Positions 24,922 to 35,666 of a DNA stretch of 64,000 bases are shown here, in pieces (positions within the stretch are counted from its first letter, which is position 1; every line of letters starts with the position of its first letter). The DNA is from Echria macrotheca (taxonomy: Eukaryota > Ascomycota > Sordariomycetes > Sordariales > Schizotheciaceae). The notes under the pieces were generated by a model. It made no database searches, was not told the DNA's origin, and saw nothing but the letters and a program-made list of their open reading frames with translations. The DNA lies in NCBI GenBank assembly GCA_030411725.1, contig MU839850.1, forward strand, positions 124,001-188,000, in the 5' to 3' direction. The position numbers and the translations under genes were made by a program.

Positions 24922-27900
24922 TCACACCTGCAAAGCCGCCTCCTCCCTAGCAGCATGCGACCCCCTCTTCCAACCCGCCATCGGATCCGTCTTCTTCCCA
25001 CTAGTCTTCTCCCCGCCAACCTCTCCCCACGCCCCTCCACCCGGCGTATTCACGATAATCCGATCCCCCTTCTTCATGGCCGCACTATTCTTCGCGCCCA
25101 AGTTGATAACCCTCTCCTCATAATCCTTTTCCTCCCCATCCCCATCCCCATCTTCTTCATCCCCACCACGCTGTAACTTTCTCAAACTCCTCTCCCAACT
25201 CGCCTTCTTCACCCGTCTAACCCACAAATTCAACCCACACTCGCCATCCCCGCCCCCCATCAGCCCATAAGGCCGATAAACCCTCCGCTCGCTCAGAATC
25301 GACACCTGCACGGGGATCCGAAACTCGATATCCCGCGTGACCCCGTCCCCGCCGCGATGCTGGCCCTTCCCGCCCGACCCCTTCCTGATGGAAAACTCCC
25401 GCAGCAGAACCGGATACCTCCTCTCAAACACTTCGGAATCCGTGATCCGCGTGTTGGTCATGTGCACATGCACGCCGTCGGTCCCCTCCCAGCTCGGCCC
25501 GGCGCCGCTCCCGCCCGCGATCGTCTCGTAGTACCCAAACCCCTTCACCTCGGTTTCCCCCGTAACATTCCCGCCGAACCCGAACGTGAGGTTGTTGCAG
25601 CACCCCTGGCTCGCGGCGCAGGCCTCGAACGCCTTAAAGATCACGTCCGTGATCCGTTGGCTCGTGAGAACGTTCCCGCCCACGACGGCGGCGTTGTCCG
25701 ACGGCGAGAGCAGGCTCTGCGGCGGGATCTTGACCGTGATGGGCTTCAGACAGCCCTGGTTGAGCGGGATGTCCTCGGAGATCATGCAGCGCAGGGTATA
25801 AATGATGGCGCTGTACGAGATGGCCTGGGGCGCGTTGATGTTGCCGTACACCTCAGGCCCGGTGCCGTCAAAGTCGAAGACGGCCTCGCCCTTGTCGGCG
25901 TCGATGGTGATTTTGAGCGCGATCGGGCTGCCGTCGTCCATGTAGTCCACAGCTGACAAATCCTTGCCCTCGAACCGCTTGGACACGGCCCGGAGCAGAT
26001 TGCGGACCTGCTGCTCGGCGTTGTTCTGGATCGCCACCATGTAGAACTGCACCGTCTCCTCGCCGTACTCTGCAATCAGCGCCTCGATCAGCGAGATGCC
26101 CTTTTGGTTGGCCGACACCTGCGCGCGCAGGTCGTTGATGTTGTCGGCTAGACACCTGGTCCCGCTGCACCCGGGATACTTGGCCGGCTCCTTGTAGAAA
26201 AGCTCAATCACCCTCTCCTCGTCGAACTTGCCCTCGCTCACAAACTTCTCGCTCTTGATCGACGTGCCCTCCTGGTACAGCTCGCGAGAGTGCGGCGGCA
26301 TGCTGCCGGCCGTGATACCTCCGATGTCTGCGTGGTGGGCCCGCGAGGCGGCATAGAACAAAATCCGTTCGCCACTCTCGTCGAATGCCGGCATGATGAG
26401 CGTCACGTCGGGGAGATGGGTGCCTCCGTAGGACGGGTGGTTCGATGCGATGACGTCTCCTTTTTTGAGTTTTCCTTTCCAGATCTCGGCTTGCCGTCTG
26501 ACGCAGGTCGACATGGAGCCTGGAACTGTTAGCAGAGCTAGGGGACGACGGCGAGACAAAACATACCTAGGTGGACGGGCAGATGAGGAGCGTTGGCGAC
26601 CAGCCCGCCGTCGGCATCGAAGATGGCGCACGAAAAGTCCAGTCGCTCCTTGACGTTGGTGCTCACGCTTGTCTTTTGCAGGGCCATACCCATCTGCTCG
26701 GCGATGGCCATGAACCGATGGCCAAAAATGCTGAGCATGATAGGATCAACCTCCCTCTCGCCAGACTGCTTTGACGATCTGTAACTGTCAGCAAACATCC
26801 TGAAATTTAAGAGGTAGACATACTTGTCCTTGTCGTTCTCCTCAATATCAATAATGACATGGGTCTCCAGAACCAGAGCGGTCGATTTGGGCGTCACAAC
26901 AATCGTCTGAGTACCGTCGGCGAGCATCGCCGGCCCCCTGACCACCTCCCCAACGCTCAAATCACCCAGCTGATAAATCGGAGTGTCCAGACGGCCACCC
27001 TCAAAGTAAACCTTGGCCACCAAACGGCTCTTCTGTGTCGACACCTCTGTTCGGGAAACCGTCTTGAGCTGGTCGTCGACCGACTTCTCGTTGTACTGGA
27101 AGCTCTTGCCGATTCCACGCACGCGAACGTCATCCACGATAATGTCTCTCTCGTCGAGAGTGAAACCAAACTCGTACCGGTGCTGCCGAACAAAGCCGCC
27201 CCCAAAGTCCCAGTCGTTCCCGTTGTACAGCTTGTCTGCCTCCTCCGCGGTAGGCTTGATAATCATAAGCGCCGACTCGGTGCCGCGGTATCTCATGTTC
27301 AAGTACTCCTCGAATACAATCTCGTCGTCTTGGAACCCCTGGTCTCTGAGCGCTTGCCTTGACTTTTCTTTTAGCGCCTCCATCTTGCGTTTGAGCCCGT
27401 CCAAGACATCGCCCTGGTCGCTCCACACCGTCGAATCGGGCTCTTGCCGCTCGTCGACGACATCCGCCAGCGCCATACCGTATGCCGACAGGACAGAAGA
27501 GTAACGGTGGATGAGGATCTGCTTGATACCCAACGACTCGGCAATGGCCACGGCGTGTTGTCCGCCGGCCCCGCCAAAAGTCGCCAGTCTGTGTTTCGAC
27601 GAATCGTGTCCCTTGGCCTCGGTGATGCTTCTGATGGGCCGCGTCATGGCCTCATTGGCGACCGTGAGAAACCCATAGGCGACCTCATCAATCTCCATGT
27701 TCTTTCCCGTCTCACGGTTGATCTGATCCGTCAGCTCCTGGAGCACCTTCCTGCTAGCGTCCGGATCGAGCCCCTCGTTCTCGTTCTTGCCAAAGATTTT
27801 TGGGAAAAACTCAGGGAGCAATCTCCCCAGGAACAAGTTGGCATCGGTGACCGTCGCTGGGCCCCCTTTCCGGTAGCACGCCGGCCCAGGGTGTGCTCCC

Positions 27901-29132
27901 GCAGATTCCGGCCCGACGACGAACAGCCCGTTGCGGAAAAACAACATGGAACCACCGCCGGCTGCCACCGTATTGATGTCCAGCTGCGGCGACTGGATGG
28001 TGACGCCGGCGGTTGTCGTCTCGAACGTGTGGTCATACCGTCCCTCGCCGTAGCGCGAGACATCGGTACTCGTCCCGCCCATGTCGAACCCAATCACCGG
28101 CGTCTTGGTCTTCTCGTCGTAAGACGTAATCGCATACCCGACAACACCGCCAGCGGGGCCGGACAGGATAGCTTTTAGGCCGGTAAACTTTTCGACATCC
28201 ACTAAACCACCGTCGCTCTGCATGAACTCGCAGCGGGCGCCGCTGTTCCCCTTTTCGTGCATCACGCTTCTTGTCCCGAGACCGCCCTCGAACCCCTGCT
28301 GGAAGCCGGATATATACTTCTTGATGGCCGGCGTGAGATATGCATCCGCACACACCGACGTGGCGCGCGAGACGAGCTTGATCATGGGCATGAGCTGGTG
28401 GCTGAGAGAGACGTGCTCGAACCCGATCTCGCGCGCCACCTCGCCGACGAGCGCCTCGTGATCGGGGAACGTATACGCATGCATCAGACAGACGGCTATA
28501 CTCCGAATCCCACTCTCATAAATCTTCTGGAGACTCTCCCGGACCGCATCCCGCCCCGGCCGACGCAGGATCCGCACCGTCTCGCCCGAGAGGCCCGTGA
28601 CCAAATCACTCGTCCTGGCCTCGGCGGTGCCGGCCTTCACCTCCGCCGGTGTGAGAGTGCGCTCCGGGTCCTCAGCGTAGTCCTCGAGCGTGACGCGCTC
28701 GTCGACCTCGACCACGGCCGAGTAGAGCACGTCGGGCTTGTGGATGGCGAGATCAAAAATCCTGGGGCGCGACTGGTTGCCGATGACCAGACAGTCCTTG
28801 AATCCTTTTGTCACCACCATGGCCATCTTCTCGCCCTTGCGCTCGAGCAGGGCGTTGGTGGCGACGGTGGTGCCCATGCGGATCGACTCGATCTGGGCCG
28901 TGTCGAGGGGCTGGCCGCGGGGGATCTCGCGGCCCAGGAAATGCGACATGACGCGGCGGATGGCCTCGAGCGGCGCGTCGCTGTAGTTGGCCGGGTCCTC
29001 GGAGAGCAGCTTGATAACTACATCCTCGCCGCGAAAATTGCCCACGCAATCCGTGAACGTGCCGCCCCGGTCGATGGCGATGCGGATGCCGCGTTCTTTT
29101 GTCGTGATGTCGGAGCCCATTTTGTCACTCAT
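24922..29132 (-). CDS. OXP1: 5-oxoprolinase (ATP-hydrolysing), HyuA-HyuB fusion
   Basis: Cytosolic enzyme that opens 5-oxo-L-proline to L-glutamate with ATP hydrolysis, closing the gamma-glutamyl cycle of glutathione turnover. Exons 29132-26824, 26778-26567 and 26519-24922 give 1372 residues. The N-terminal hydantoinase A half begins with RIAIDRGGTFTD (residues 17-28) and contains the actin-like phosphate motif GFDMGGTSTDVSRY; the hydantoinase B half starts near EREVDPIMLSIFGHRF and includes HHADIGG and the terminal NTPGGGAWG. The 47 bp intron 26520-26566 joins HLG to SMST. The 45 bp intron 26779-26823 (GTATGT donor, CTGAC branch site, ACAG acceptor) is in frame and stop-free, so retention would add 15 residues. 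I chose ATG 29132, with ATG 29120 as an alternative; the open frame extends upstream to 29372 but that part is not enzyme-like. It is slightly longer than the usual 1285-1300 residues, partly from an acidic insert near residues 1280-1300. Confidence 0.95.
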
Positions 29133-29670
29133 TCGCAGGTACTGTATAAAAAAAGAAAAGGGCTGGCTTCTAAACCGTAGACGAGAAGTGAAAAAATTAT
29201 GTGGATGGCTCTTTCCACTTTTGAGTTTATCAAGCACACAAGACCAGCAAGGAGGGGGGGAGGTTATGTGGGATGCAAAAAGATAACGAGCAAAAATTAA
29301 GCCTGCTCGGCGCTTCACTCTCTCTATAAATGATGGTCTGATCTGGTGATGAATTTCCATTTTCCATCCCATCCCACCACTATCACACCCTCACCAGCTG
29401 TCGTCATGACCACACGGCCCCGCCGGCAGCCCGGCGCGGGCTCGGTGCCCGCACCCCACCAAAAACCCCACACATCGCTGGTCGATCGTCGGGAATCAAG
29501 GCCGATCAATTGACGCCACTTTTCTATCGCCCACTCGGCCGCAAATCGGACCCCGACTCCGACGGTGCGACGGGCGACGGGCGACGAAAAACCATCTTGC
29601 TGACAACTTTTTTCTTTTATTCCCCCCCCATAAAAATAGAGAAAAAATAAAGAGGTAAGAAAAAAAACCA
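29133..29670. other. Promoter region of the 5-oxoprolinase gene
   Basis: A 538 bp gap between the 5-oxoprolinase start and the 3' end of the GNAT gene on the same strand. It has A/T-rich stretches, GC-rich DNA near 29400-29580, and a poly-T/poly-C tract near 29608-29630. I see no gene. Confidence 0.6.
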
Positions 29671-30363
29671 TTAATCCGCATAACCCCTCATCTTCTCCCA
29701 CTCGTGCTCGAGCAGCGCAAACCTGACAACATCGTGCCATCCCCTCTCAAACAGCACGGCCTCGCGGTCGCGCCCTTCCTCGACAAACCCCAGCTTGCGG
29801 TAGCAGCGGAGCGCGCGGTCGTTGAAGCTAAAGCAGCCGAGCTGCACGCGGTGCAGCCCGAGGCGCAGGAACGCCCAGTCCAGCACCCAGTTGATGGCCT
29901 CGGGCCCGTAGCCCTTGCCGCGGTGGTCGCGGGCGAGGGCGATGCCCAGCGTTGCGTTGCGGTGGTGGGCCATGAGGGCGTGCATGGGCCAGAGGAAGAG
30001 GGTGCCGATGGCCTTTGGTTTTGTTTTGGTCTTCTTTTTCTTGTCCTCGTCGTTATCGTTCTTCTCTGTCTTGTGTCCGCTGCCGTTGGTTTGTTCCGTC
30101 TTGTCGTCGTCGTCGTCCTTTTCGTCCTCCGAGCGCAGGCAGATGAAGACGCGCAGGTAGGCGTCCTTGGTGAAGGCCATGAGGATGTTGCCCGACTCCT
30201 TGCTGCCCGGGCTGAGGATCATGGGGTTGTTCATGGCCATGCCGAAGGGGTCGCCGCAGTTGATTGCTGTCAGGGTGGCCTTGTCCTCGTCGTCGTTCTC
30301 GACGGTGCGGAAGACGAGGCGGGTGCTCTGCCACGCGGTGTCTAGTGCGGGATAGGGCGCCAT
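29671..30363 (-). CDS. GNAT-family N-acetyltransferase, RimJ/RimL-like
   Basis: A 230-residue single-exon protein predicted to transfer an acetyl group from acetyl-CoA to an amine acceptor that cannot be named from sequence. The C-terminal half has the Acetyltransf_3 pattern: GIALARDHRGKGYGPEAI supplies the acetyl-CoA pyrophosphate-binding loop (R-G-K-G-Y-G), followed by RVQLGCFSFNDRALRCYRKLGF, the N-x-x-A-x-x-x-Y-x-K-x-G-F helix. Between the second strand (YLRVFICL) and the strand GTLFLWPMHA sits a long low-complexity stretch of Asp, Glu and Lys, roughly residues 77-117. ATG 30363 is a clean start near the start of the conserved N-terminal strand (RLVFRTV). Confidence 0.88.
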   Translation of the reverse strand: MAPYPALDTAWQSTRLVFRTVENDDEDKATLTAINCGDPFGMAMNNPMILSPGSKESGNILMAFTKDAYLRVFICLRSEDEKDDDDDKTEQTNGSGHKTEKNDNDEDKKKKTKTKPKAIGTLFLWPMHALMAHHRNATLGIALARDHRGKGYGPEAINWVLDWAFLRLGLHRVQLGCFSFNDRALRCYRKLGFVEEGRDREAVLFERGWHDVVRFALLEHEWEKMRGYAD

Positions 30364-31102
30364 GTTGGGAAACTTTTAGGTCTCGGCCGATATTTTGTGA
30401 CTACGGACCGATATTTCCTTGACTACGGTTCTCAAGGGATATGATATGGTCCTCGTACTACGTTTTATAGCTCGACCGACAAAGTGTAGGAGTCACATGC
30501 GCCCGAGATACGCCCCCCCGCTACGGCGGAGAATGAGATGGAAATAGACGGTGTTTGCCTGACGCTGTTTGAGAAATATCGATGGACGTTAGTTATCGTC
30601 ATCTCGCCCGCTTCCAGTCGCTTGGGAATCGGCAAACTGCATGGACCTGCCGTTTCTGGCGGTTTGGTCTCGCCGTGGTGGATTACATCAGCTACGATAC
30701 TTGATGGTGGCGGTTGGGATGCCTACTCTGGCTGGTATCCCGATTACTATGCTATATGAGCCGTGCCGTAACGTAGCCGCCGAGTTGCGTATGTTGGTCG
30801 ACCCACGGCACCAACAGCACGGAACAAATCCGAGGCTGGCTTATGTCGTAAAACGAATTAGGACCGCATTCCCTAGGATGGAACTGATGGTGTCAAACAG
30901 ACTCATGATTGTATTTTTAGGTCCGATCCCGTCTCACCAGCATGCTCAACCTGCCAAAACGCCGGTCCCCGGTTTACCCATGATTTCACGGAAAATACCA
31001 GGCCAAAATTACAGAGTGTATCGTGAAAAGAGTGCCCGAGAGAACAAGATGCCTCCTCCCTATATGACCAGGCAAAGCTTCCAAGCGCCGCACGATAACA
31101 GC
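30364..31102. other. Intergenic region upstream of the GNAT gene
   Basis: A 739 bp gap between two minus-strand genes: the GNAT start and the SUB1 3' end. Two copies of TGACTACGG occur near 30400 and 30421, within 60 bp of the GNAT start codon. The plus-strand open frame through this gap runs antisense into SUB1 and has no domain. Confidence 0.55.
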
Positions 31103-31759
31103 TCAGTCGGAATCCTCCTCGTCCTCTTCGTCCTCCTCGTCGCTGGTGACATCGATGTTGGCCTTCTTGGCCTTCTTCTTTGCCTTCTTCGGCAGGTCGG
31201 CAGCGACCAGCGAGGCACCCCCGTCGACGGAACCGGGCCCGGCGGCTGCGGGGTCCTCGATATCGTGCCCGGCCGCACGCAGCTCCTCATTCAGCTGAGG
31301 AATGATCTTGACCAGCGCCCGGTACTGGTCGAGGCTGAGCGAGATGCCCTGCAGAGCGTTAGTGATTGAAGGCAAATCAGTAAAGTGAGATAGAGGCATG
31401 TGAAAGTCCTGATGTTCATTTCACCCGTTTGACTAACCTTCTTTCCCGGTCTCAGCTCGCCATTAGCTTCGTAGTACTCTCGGATGTTGATCAACGAAGC
31501 GCCCTTGAAGGTGCTGGTTCCAATGCGCCGTTTATTGCCAATCTAGAAATATTTCGTCAGAATTTGTAGACAATGAAATAAGGTGATGAACTGCATGACT
31601 TACTTCCCAGTAGGCATTGCCCTCGCTGTCTTTGCCCTTGGTGGGGGCATCTCCTTTCTTACTTGCGACCGCGGCACCAGAAGACTTGACCTTGGCCTTC
31701 TTGACCACAGGAGAGGTCTCCTCGCCATCGCTGTCCTCGACATGGCGCTTCTTCGGCAT
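31103..31759 (-). CDS. SUB1: Transcriptional coactivator Sub1/PC4
   Basis: Nuclear single-stranded-DNA-binding coactivator that works with RNA polymerase II in initiation, elongation and 3' end formation. Exons 31759-31604, 31542-31438 and 31348-31103 give 168 residues; introns are 61 bp and 89 bp, both phase 0. The N-terminal 45 residues are Ser, Lys and acidic rich, including MPKKRHVEDSDGEE. The PC4 fold follows as WEIGNKRRIGTSTFKGASLI, INIREYYEANGELRPGKK and GISLSLDQYRALVKIIP, the characteristic four-strand plus helix core. The C-terminus has a Lys-rich patch (KKAKKKAKKA) and an acidic tail DEEDEEDEEDSD. The divergently transcribed neighbour is the PXA-PX gene, with a 784 bp shared upstream region. 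Confidence 0.95.
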
Positions 31760-32543
31760 GATGAGTGATGGCTTGAAAGAAAGTGGCTTAAAGGAAAAGA
31801 GACTCAATCGGCGGACGCGTCGCGTTAAGTGATTAACCGTGACAAGCTGTTTGCGCCGAGAAGTTGATTGGATGAAGACGAGATAAGCGAGAAAGCCCAG
31901 GTTATTAGCGTTTGTGAGTCCTGGGACGCGGTGGGTGATCAGCTGGCTTTGCACCAAGTTCAGACGGTTTTAAATCCATCCAATCCCACAAAGATAGAAG
32001 TGGATTTGGAAGCTTTGGCACAATAACAATATGATTTCGATCATGCAACTAATGATTCGACTTCTTTGAACCTGATTTTCTGGCTTAAAGTCTTTTCTCT
32101 TTCCCGTCTGTTTCTATTGGTCAAACAGGGGTGTATGGCCTGTCAGCCCCGCCAAGACACGTTGGCCGTCAGGGTCCATTTCCTGGGGTTGGCTGCTCCC
32201 CATAAAAATAGAATTGGCAGTTGAAGATCCAGACAGAAGCCGAAACATCGACGCATTTGCCGGACATCACGCGGCGTTTGCCTGCCAACTCTTCAATCTG
32301 TGCCAAATCAACCTTGTACATTCGCATATTCCTCAATTGCACTCCCAAACCCGAACTCCAGCACGAACCGTTCTCCCCGTTAAACCCGGCCGTTTCAGAT
32401 CCAAGTGCTGACGCCGCTCACGCCGCGAACCCCGCCGACGGCACACGCGACACCTGTCCAACTCTCGACCGATGAGCCGACCGACGTGCTATGATATAGG
32501 GCTGATATAGTGCTGGAAATGCAATGCGCGTGAAGGGCGCGCC
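31760..32543. promoter_or_regulatory. Divergent promoter region, SUB1 and PXA-PX gene
   Basis: A 784 bp spacer between the SUB1 start and the start of the plus-strand PXA-PX gene, which must carry both promoters. The SUB1 half is more AT-rich; the half near 32350-32480 is C-rich on the plus strand. No specific operator is called. Confidence 0.6.
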
Positions 32544-35500
32544 ATGGAACACACAATGGGAGACGACCTCAAGACGCATGCAGACGACCGGGAGATAAGT
32601 ACGATGGCATCGCCAGCAGATACAAAAGCGTCGGACACACCCGAGACGGCCGGCGTGGGAGAGACGGGCGATGCGGACCTGACGACTAAGATTTTTCAGT
32701 TCCTCGCAACCGCCACGCCGGGAACGCTCGGTGGAGTAGCGGTGGGCCTGGCAGCTGTCACGTACCTGATCCTTGGCCAGATTGGTCTGCTCTTGATCGG
32801 TGCTTTCGCCGGCGTCGTTGGCTTCATACAATGGGAGCAGCGGAATGCCGAGGTGGCTCGCGCCATCCGAGGGGAGACGGGACACGACGTCCTCGCGCGG
32901 TTGTTGGAGGTACAAAAGAGTTTGACATCTCAAAAAGACGACGACGGAGAGGACGGGGCCTTGACGCGCACCACTGGCTTCGAGGACTTCCGCCCGGAAA
33001 CCCGAGAGGCCCTGAATGCCTTGGTGGACGCCGTCATCGCCGACTACGTCAAGTGGTGGTACAGCCCGATTGTGCCGTCCGACAAGTTCTTCCCGCTGGC
33101 CTGCCGCAAGACGCTTGTCTCGTTTATCACAGCCATATCGAACCATCTGAGCAGGAAACGGCCAGCCGATGCGTTTCTCGATTTTGTTACGAATTCATCC
33201 TCCATCGTCATCGTCTTCTTCTCCGAACTGTCCAAGGTGTTTGAGGGTCTGCCGTCGGATTCCAACATGTCGGCGGCCGATGCTGTCTACGGCTATCTTG
33301 CGTCTCACCCGGACTCCAACCTTGCGAATCTCCTAAACCAGAGACAGCAGGCCGGGAAGTTCCGCATGGTTGCCGAGGATCTGCTTGCCTTCCTCGAGCG
33401 GCAGACGTACGAATGTGATCCGGCCCGAGTCTTTCTGCGCGAGATCCTGGCCGCCACGATCCTCGAGACTACGCTGCAGAAATGCTCCAAGGCCGAATAC
33501 ATCAACTCCTGGATCGTGTATCTGCTGGAGGCCGGAGAGCCGGATTTCAGCCAGGCTATCGATGTCGGCATGCAGACGGGTCCGGGGGCGGATGTCGTGT
33601 TTGCGGATCTAGATGGCAATGTGGGCAATATCGGCCTGACCAAGGGAAATAGGAACTCCCTCGACCAGGAAAGGGCGCGCCGAAAAGAGGCCATGCACAA
33701 GAAGAAGCTGAGCAAAGCCGAGGAGGAGATGGAGGCCATGGAGGAGGTGAAGCGGCTCAACCAGATGATTGCCGATGAAGATGCTCGGCGGTCCAAAACT
33801 TCGCTGGTGAGCGAGCCGGCTCCTCCGGCTGCGGCGGGCGAGGATGTAGCGTCGGCGAGCGCGGCGGATGCGTCCGAGAGGCTGGCCAGCGCTTTGAAGC
33901 GGAACGTAGACGAATATGAGATTCAGAACCCGGCAGAAACGCAAATATCTGCCCAGAGCGATGGGTCGTCGAGCAGTAAAAACGAAATACACACCCCCTT
34001 GACGCCACTCTCTACACACGAGTCTATCCAGGAATCGTCGCCGCCGCCGCCACCGTCTAATCGAAGTTCGCAGTTCACGAGTTTCGACCAGATCGTTCCC
34101 CATGCTGCGGATGCGGATGATGACGAAGAACCGCCGAAGCCGCCTCCGATGACTCTGTACCAGGCGACTATTACGGTCCTTGACGAACCCGGCGGTCGGA
34201 TCAAGACGAAGCCTACCTGGGACTACCTCGTGCAGATCGAGCCGGCGACGACGCTGTATCCGGGATGGATGATTGTGCGGAAATATAGCGACTTTGAGCG
34301 TCTGCACGAGGTGCTGAGGCGAATTGCTACGATTTCGGGCGTTACTACTTTTACTGAGACCCACGGTACCCTGCCAGCTTGGAAAGCACACTCGAGGACG
34401 ACGCTACGAGAAGCGTTGGAGAAGTACCTCCGGGATGCGTGCTGGTCGTCAAGCTTGGCAGAGAGCGAGGGTATGAAGAAGTTCTTGGAGAGAGACAACG
34501 TGCCCACGGCCGGCGGCCCGAAGTTGGGGTTCCAAGCGTTTGAAAAGATAGGCAAGAACGTGTTCGATGTCCTGACGAGCGCACCCGTCGAAGGCTCCAA
34601 AGCAGTTGTTGGAGGCGTAACCGGCGTGCTAGGGAACATCGGCATCGGCCAGCGAAAGCCCGCACCGGCTCCGTCGCCGACACCACCGCCCCCCTTGCAG
34701 GACGTCACGGCCGCGAGCAGACTGTCGATATCGAGCCTGCCGCGGGCCGACAGCACGGTCTCGCTGAACGGCCGCAAGACGCGCGACAGCACCGACAGCC
34801 AGCGGTCCTCGGTGATTGCCACGCAGCCGGCCATGGTCCCGCCGATGGACCGCCGACCCAGCTACAACTCGCTCGTGGGCGAGGCCGAGCCGGACGGCGT
34901 GCGGCGCTCGCGGGCGTCAGCGCGCAACAGCCGCGACAACAGCCGCGCGTCCAGTCTGGCACCGCAATCACCCCTCGATCTTTCTCTGGGAGGGCTCCGT
35001 CTGCCACCGCCCCCGGACCTCATGGGCGACGACTACGAGTCGCCCATCAGCCCTCTGAACCAGCGGCAGGACCACCCATCGCACACGCGCTCGCTCACCA
35101 TGCCGACGCTGGGTACACATACGCCCCCACCGCCGCCGTTGAGCGGCCAAAAGCTCTCAAAACAACACTCGAAGCTGTCGGAGCAAGAAACCCGCGTGGC
35201 CGTGGAACTGCTGTTTGCAGTAATAAACGAGCTATACACGCTCTCCTCGGCCTGGAACATCCGTCGGACGCTCCTCGCCGCCGCTAAATCGTTCTTGCTA
35301 CGCCCCGGCAATCCATCGCTGCTATCTATCCAGTCCATGCTGCAGAGCTCCGTGCTCGATGCGAATACCTCGGACGCGGGCATGGCTGCGCACCTCCGCA
35401 AGCTGAGGGAGAATACGCTCCCTACCGAGGCCGAGCTGGCTACCTGGCCGGCGGAGCTGACTGCCGAGGAGAAGGAGAAGTTGAGGGTCAAGGCGAGGCG

Positions 35501-35666
35501 GTTGTTGATTGAGAGTGGCGTGCCGGCGGCGCTGATGGGGGTTATGGGGCAGGCGGCGACGGGGGATGCGCTGGGGCGGTTGTTTGATTGTTTGCAGGTT
35601 GAGGAGGTTGCGAGGGGGTTGGTTTTTGGGGTTATGTTGCAGGGCGTGCGGGGGGTTACTCATTAG
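32544..35666 (+). CDS. PXA-PX-Nexin_C domain protein (sorting-nexin related)
   Basis: A 1040-residue intronless protein of the class represented by fission yeast Pxa1 and related to Mdm1/SNX13-type sorting nexins but without a visible RGS domain. Residues about 57-97 form a hydrophobic hairpin that could anchor it in a membrane. A PXA domain spans about 149-345 (ETREALNALVDAVIADYVKWW to the SKAEYINSWIVYLLE region), followed by a charged coiled coil at about 370-415. Residues 415-535 are low complexity. The PX domain at about 538-652 contains IVRKYSDFERLHEVL and a basic region that may bind phosphoinositides. After another disordered region the Nexin_C domain occupies about 884-1040 (ELLFAVINELYTLSSAWNIRR). 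A role in endosomal or ER-vacuole contact and lipid transport is inferred from family members. The last 60 codons become strongly G-rich. Confidence 0.9.
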   Translation: MEHTMGDDLKTHADDREISTMASPADTKASDTPETAGVGETGDADLTTKIFQFLATATPGTLGGVAVGLAAVTYLILGQIGLLLIGAFAGVVGFIQWEQRNAEVARAIRGETGHDVLARLLEVQKSLTSQKDDDGEDGALTRTTGFEDFRPETREALNALVDAVIADYVKWWYSPIVPSDKFFPLACRKTLVSFITAISNHLSRKRPADAFLDFVTNSSSIVIVFFSELSKVFEGLPSDSNMSAADAVYGYLASHPDSNLANLLNQRQQAGKFRMVAEDLLAFLERQTYECDPARVFLREILAATILETTLQKCSKAEYINSWIVYLLEAGEPDFSQAIDVGMQTGPGADVVFADLDGNVGNIGLTKGNRNSLDQERARRKEAMHKKKLSKAEEEMEAMEEVKRLNQMIADEDARRSKTSLVSEPAPPAAAGEDVASASAADASERLASALKRNVDEYEIQNPAETQISAQSDGSSSSKNEIHTPLTPLSTHESIQESSPPPPPSNRSSQFTSFDQIVPHAADADDDEEPPKPPPMTLYQATITVLDEPGGRIKTKPTWDYLVQIEPATTLYPGWMIVRKYSDFERLHEVLRRIATISGVTTFTETHGTLPAWKAHSRTTLREALEKYLRDACWSSSLAESEGMKKFLERDNVPTAGGPKLGFQAFEKIGKNVFDVLTSAPVEGSKAVVGGVTGVLGNIGIGQRKPAPAPSPTPPPPLQDVTAASRLSISSLPRADSTVSLNGRKTRDSTDSQRSSVIATQPAMVPPMDRRPSYNSLVGEAEPDGVRRSRASARNSRDNSRASSLAPQSPLDLSLGGLRLPPPPDLMGDDYESPISPLNQRQDHPSHTRSLTMPTLGTHTPPPPPLSGQKLSKQHSKLSEQETRVAVELLFAVINELYTLSSAWNIRRTLLAAAKSFLLRPGNPSLLSIQSMLQSSVLDANTSDAGMAAHLRKLRENTLPTEAELATWPAELTAEEKEKLRVKARRLLIESGVPAALMGVMGQAATGDALGRLFDCLQVEEVARGLVFGVMLQGVRGVTH

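Noticed and set aside
28257..29180. Long plus-strand frames antisense to 5-oxoprolinase
   Set aside because: They mirror the codon bias of the real minus-strand enzyme.
30641..31369. Plus-strand frame of 242 codons upstream of and antisense to SUB1
   Set aside because: Its C-terminal half is the complement of SUB1 exon 3 and the rest shows no domain.
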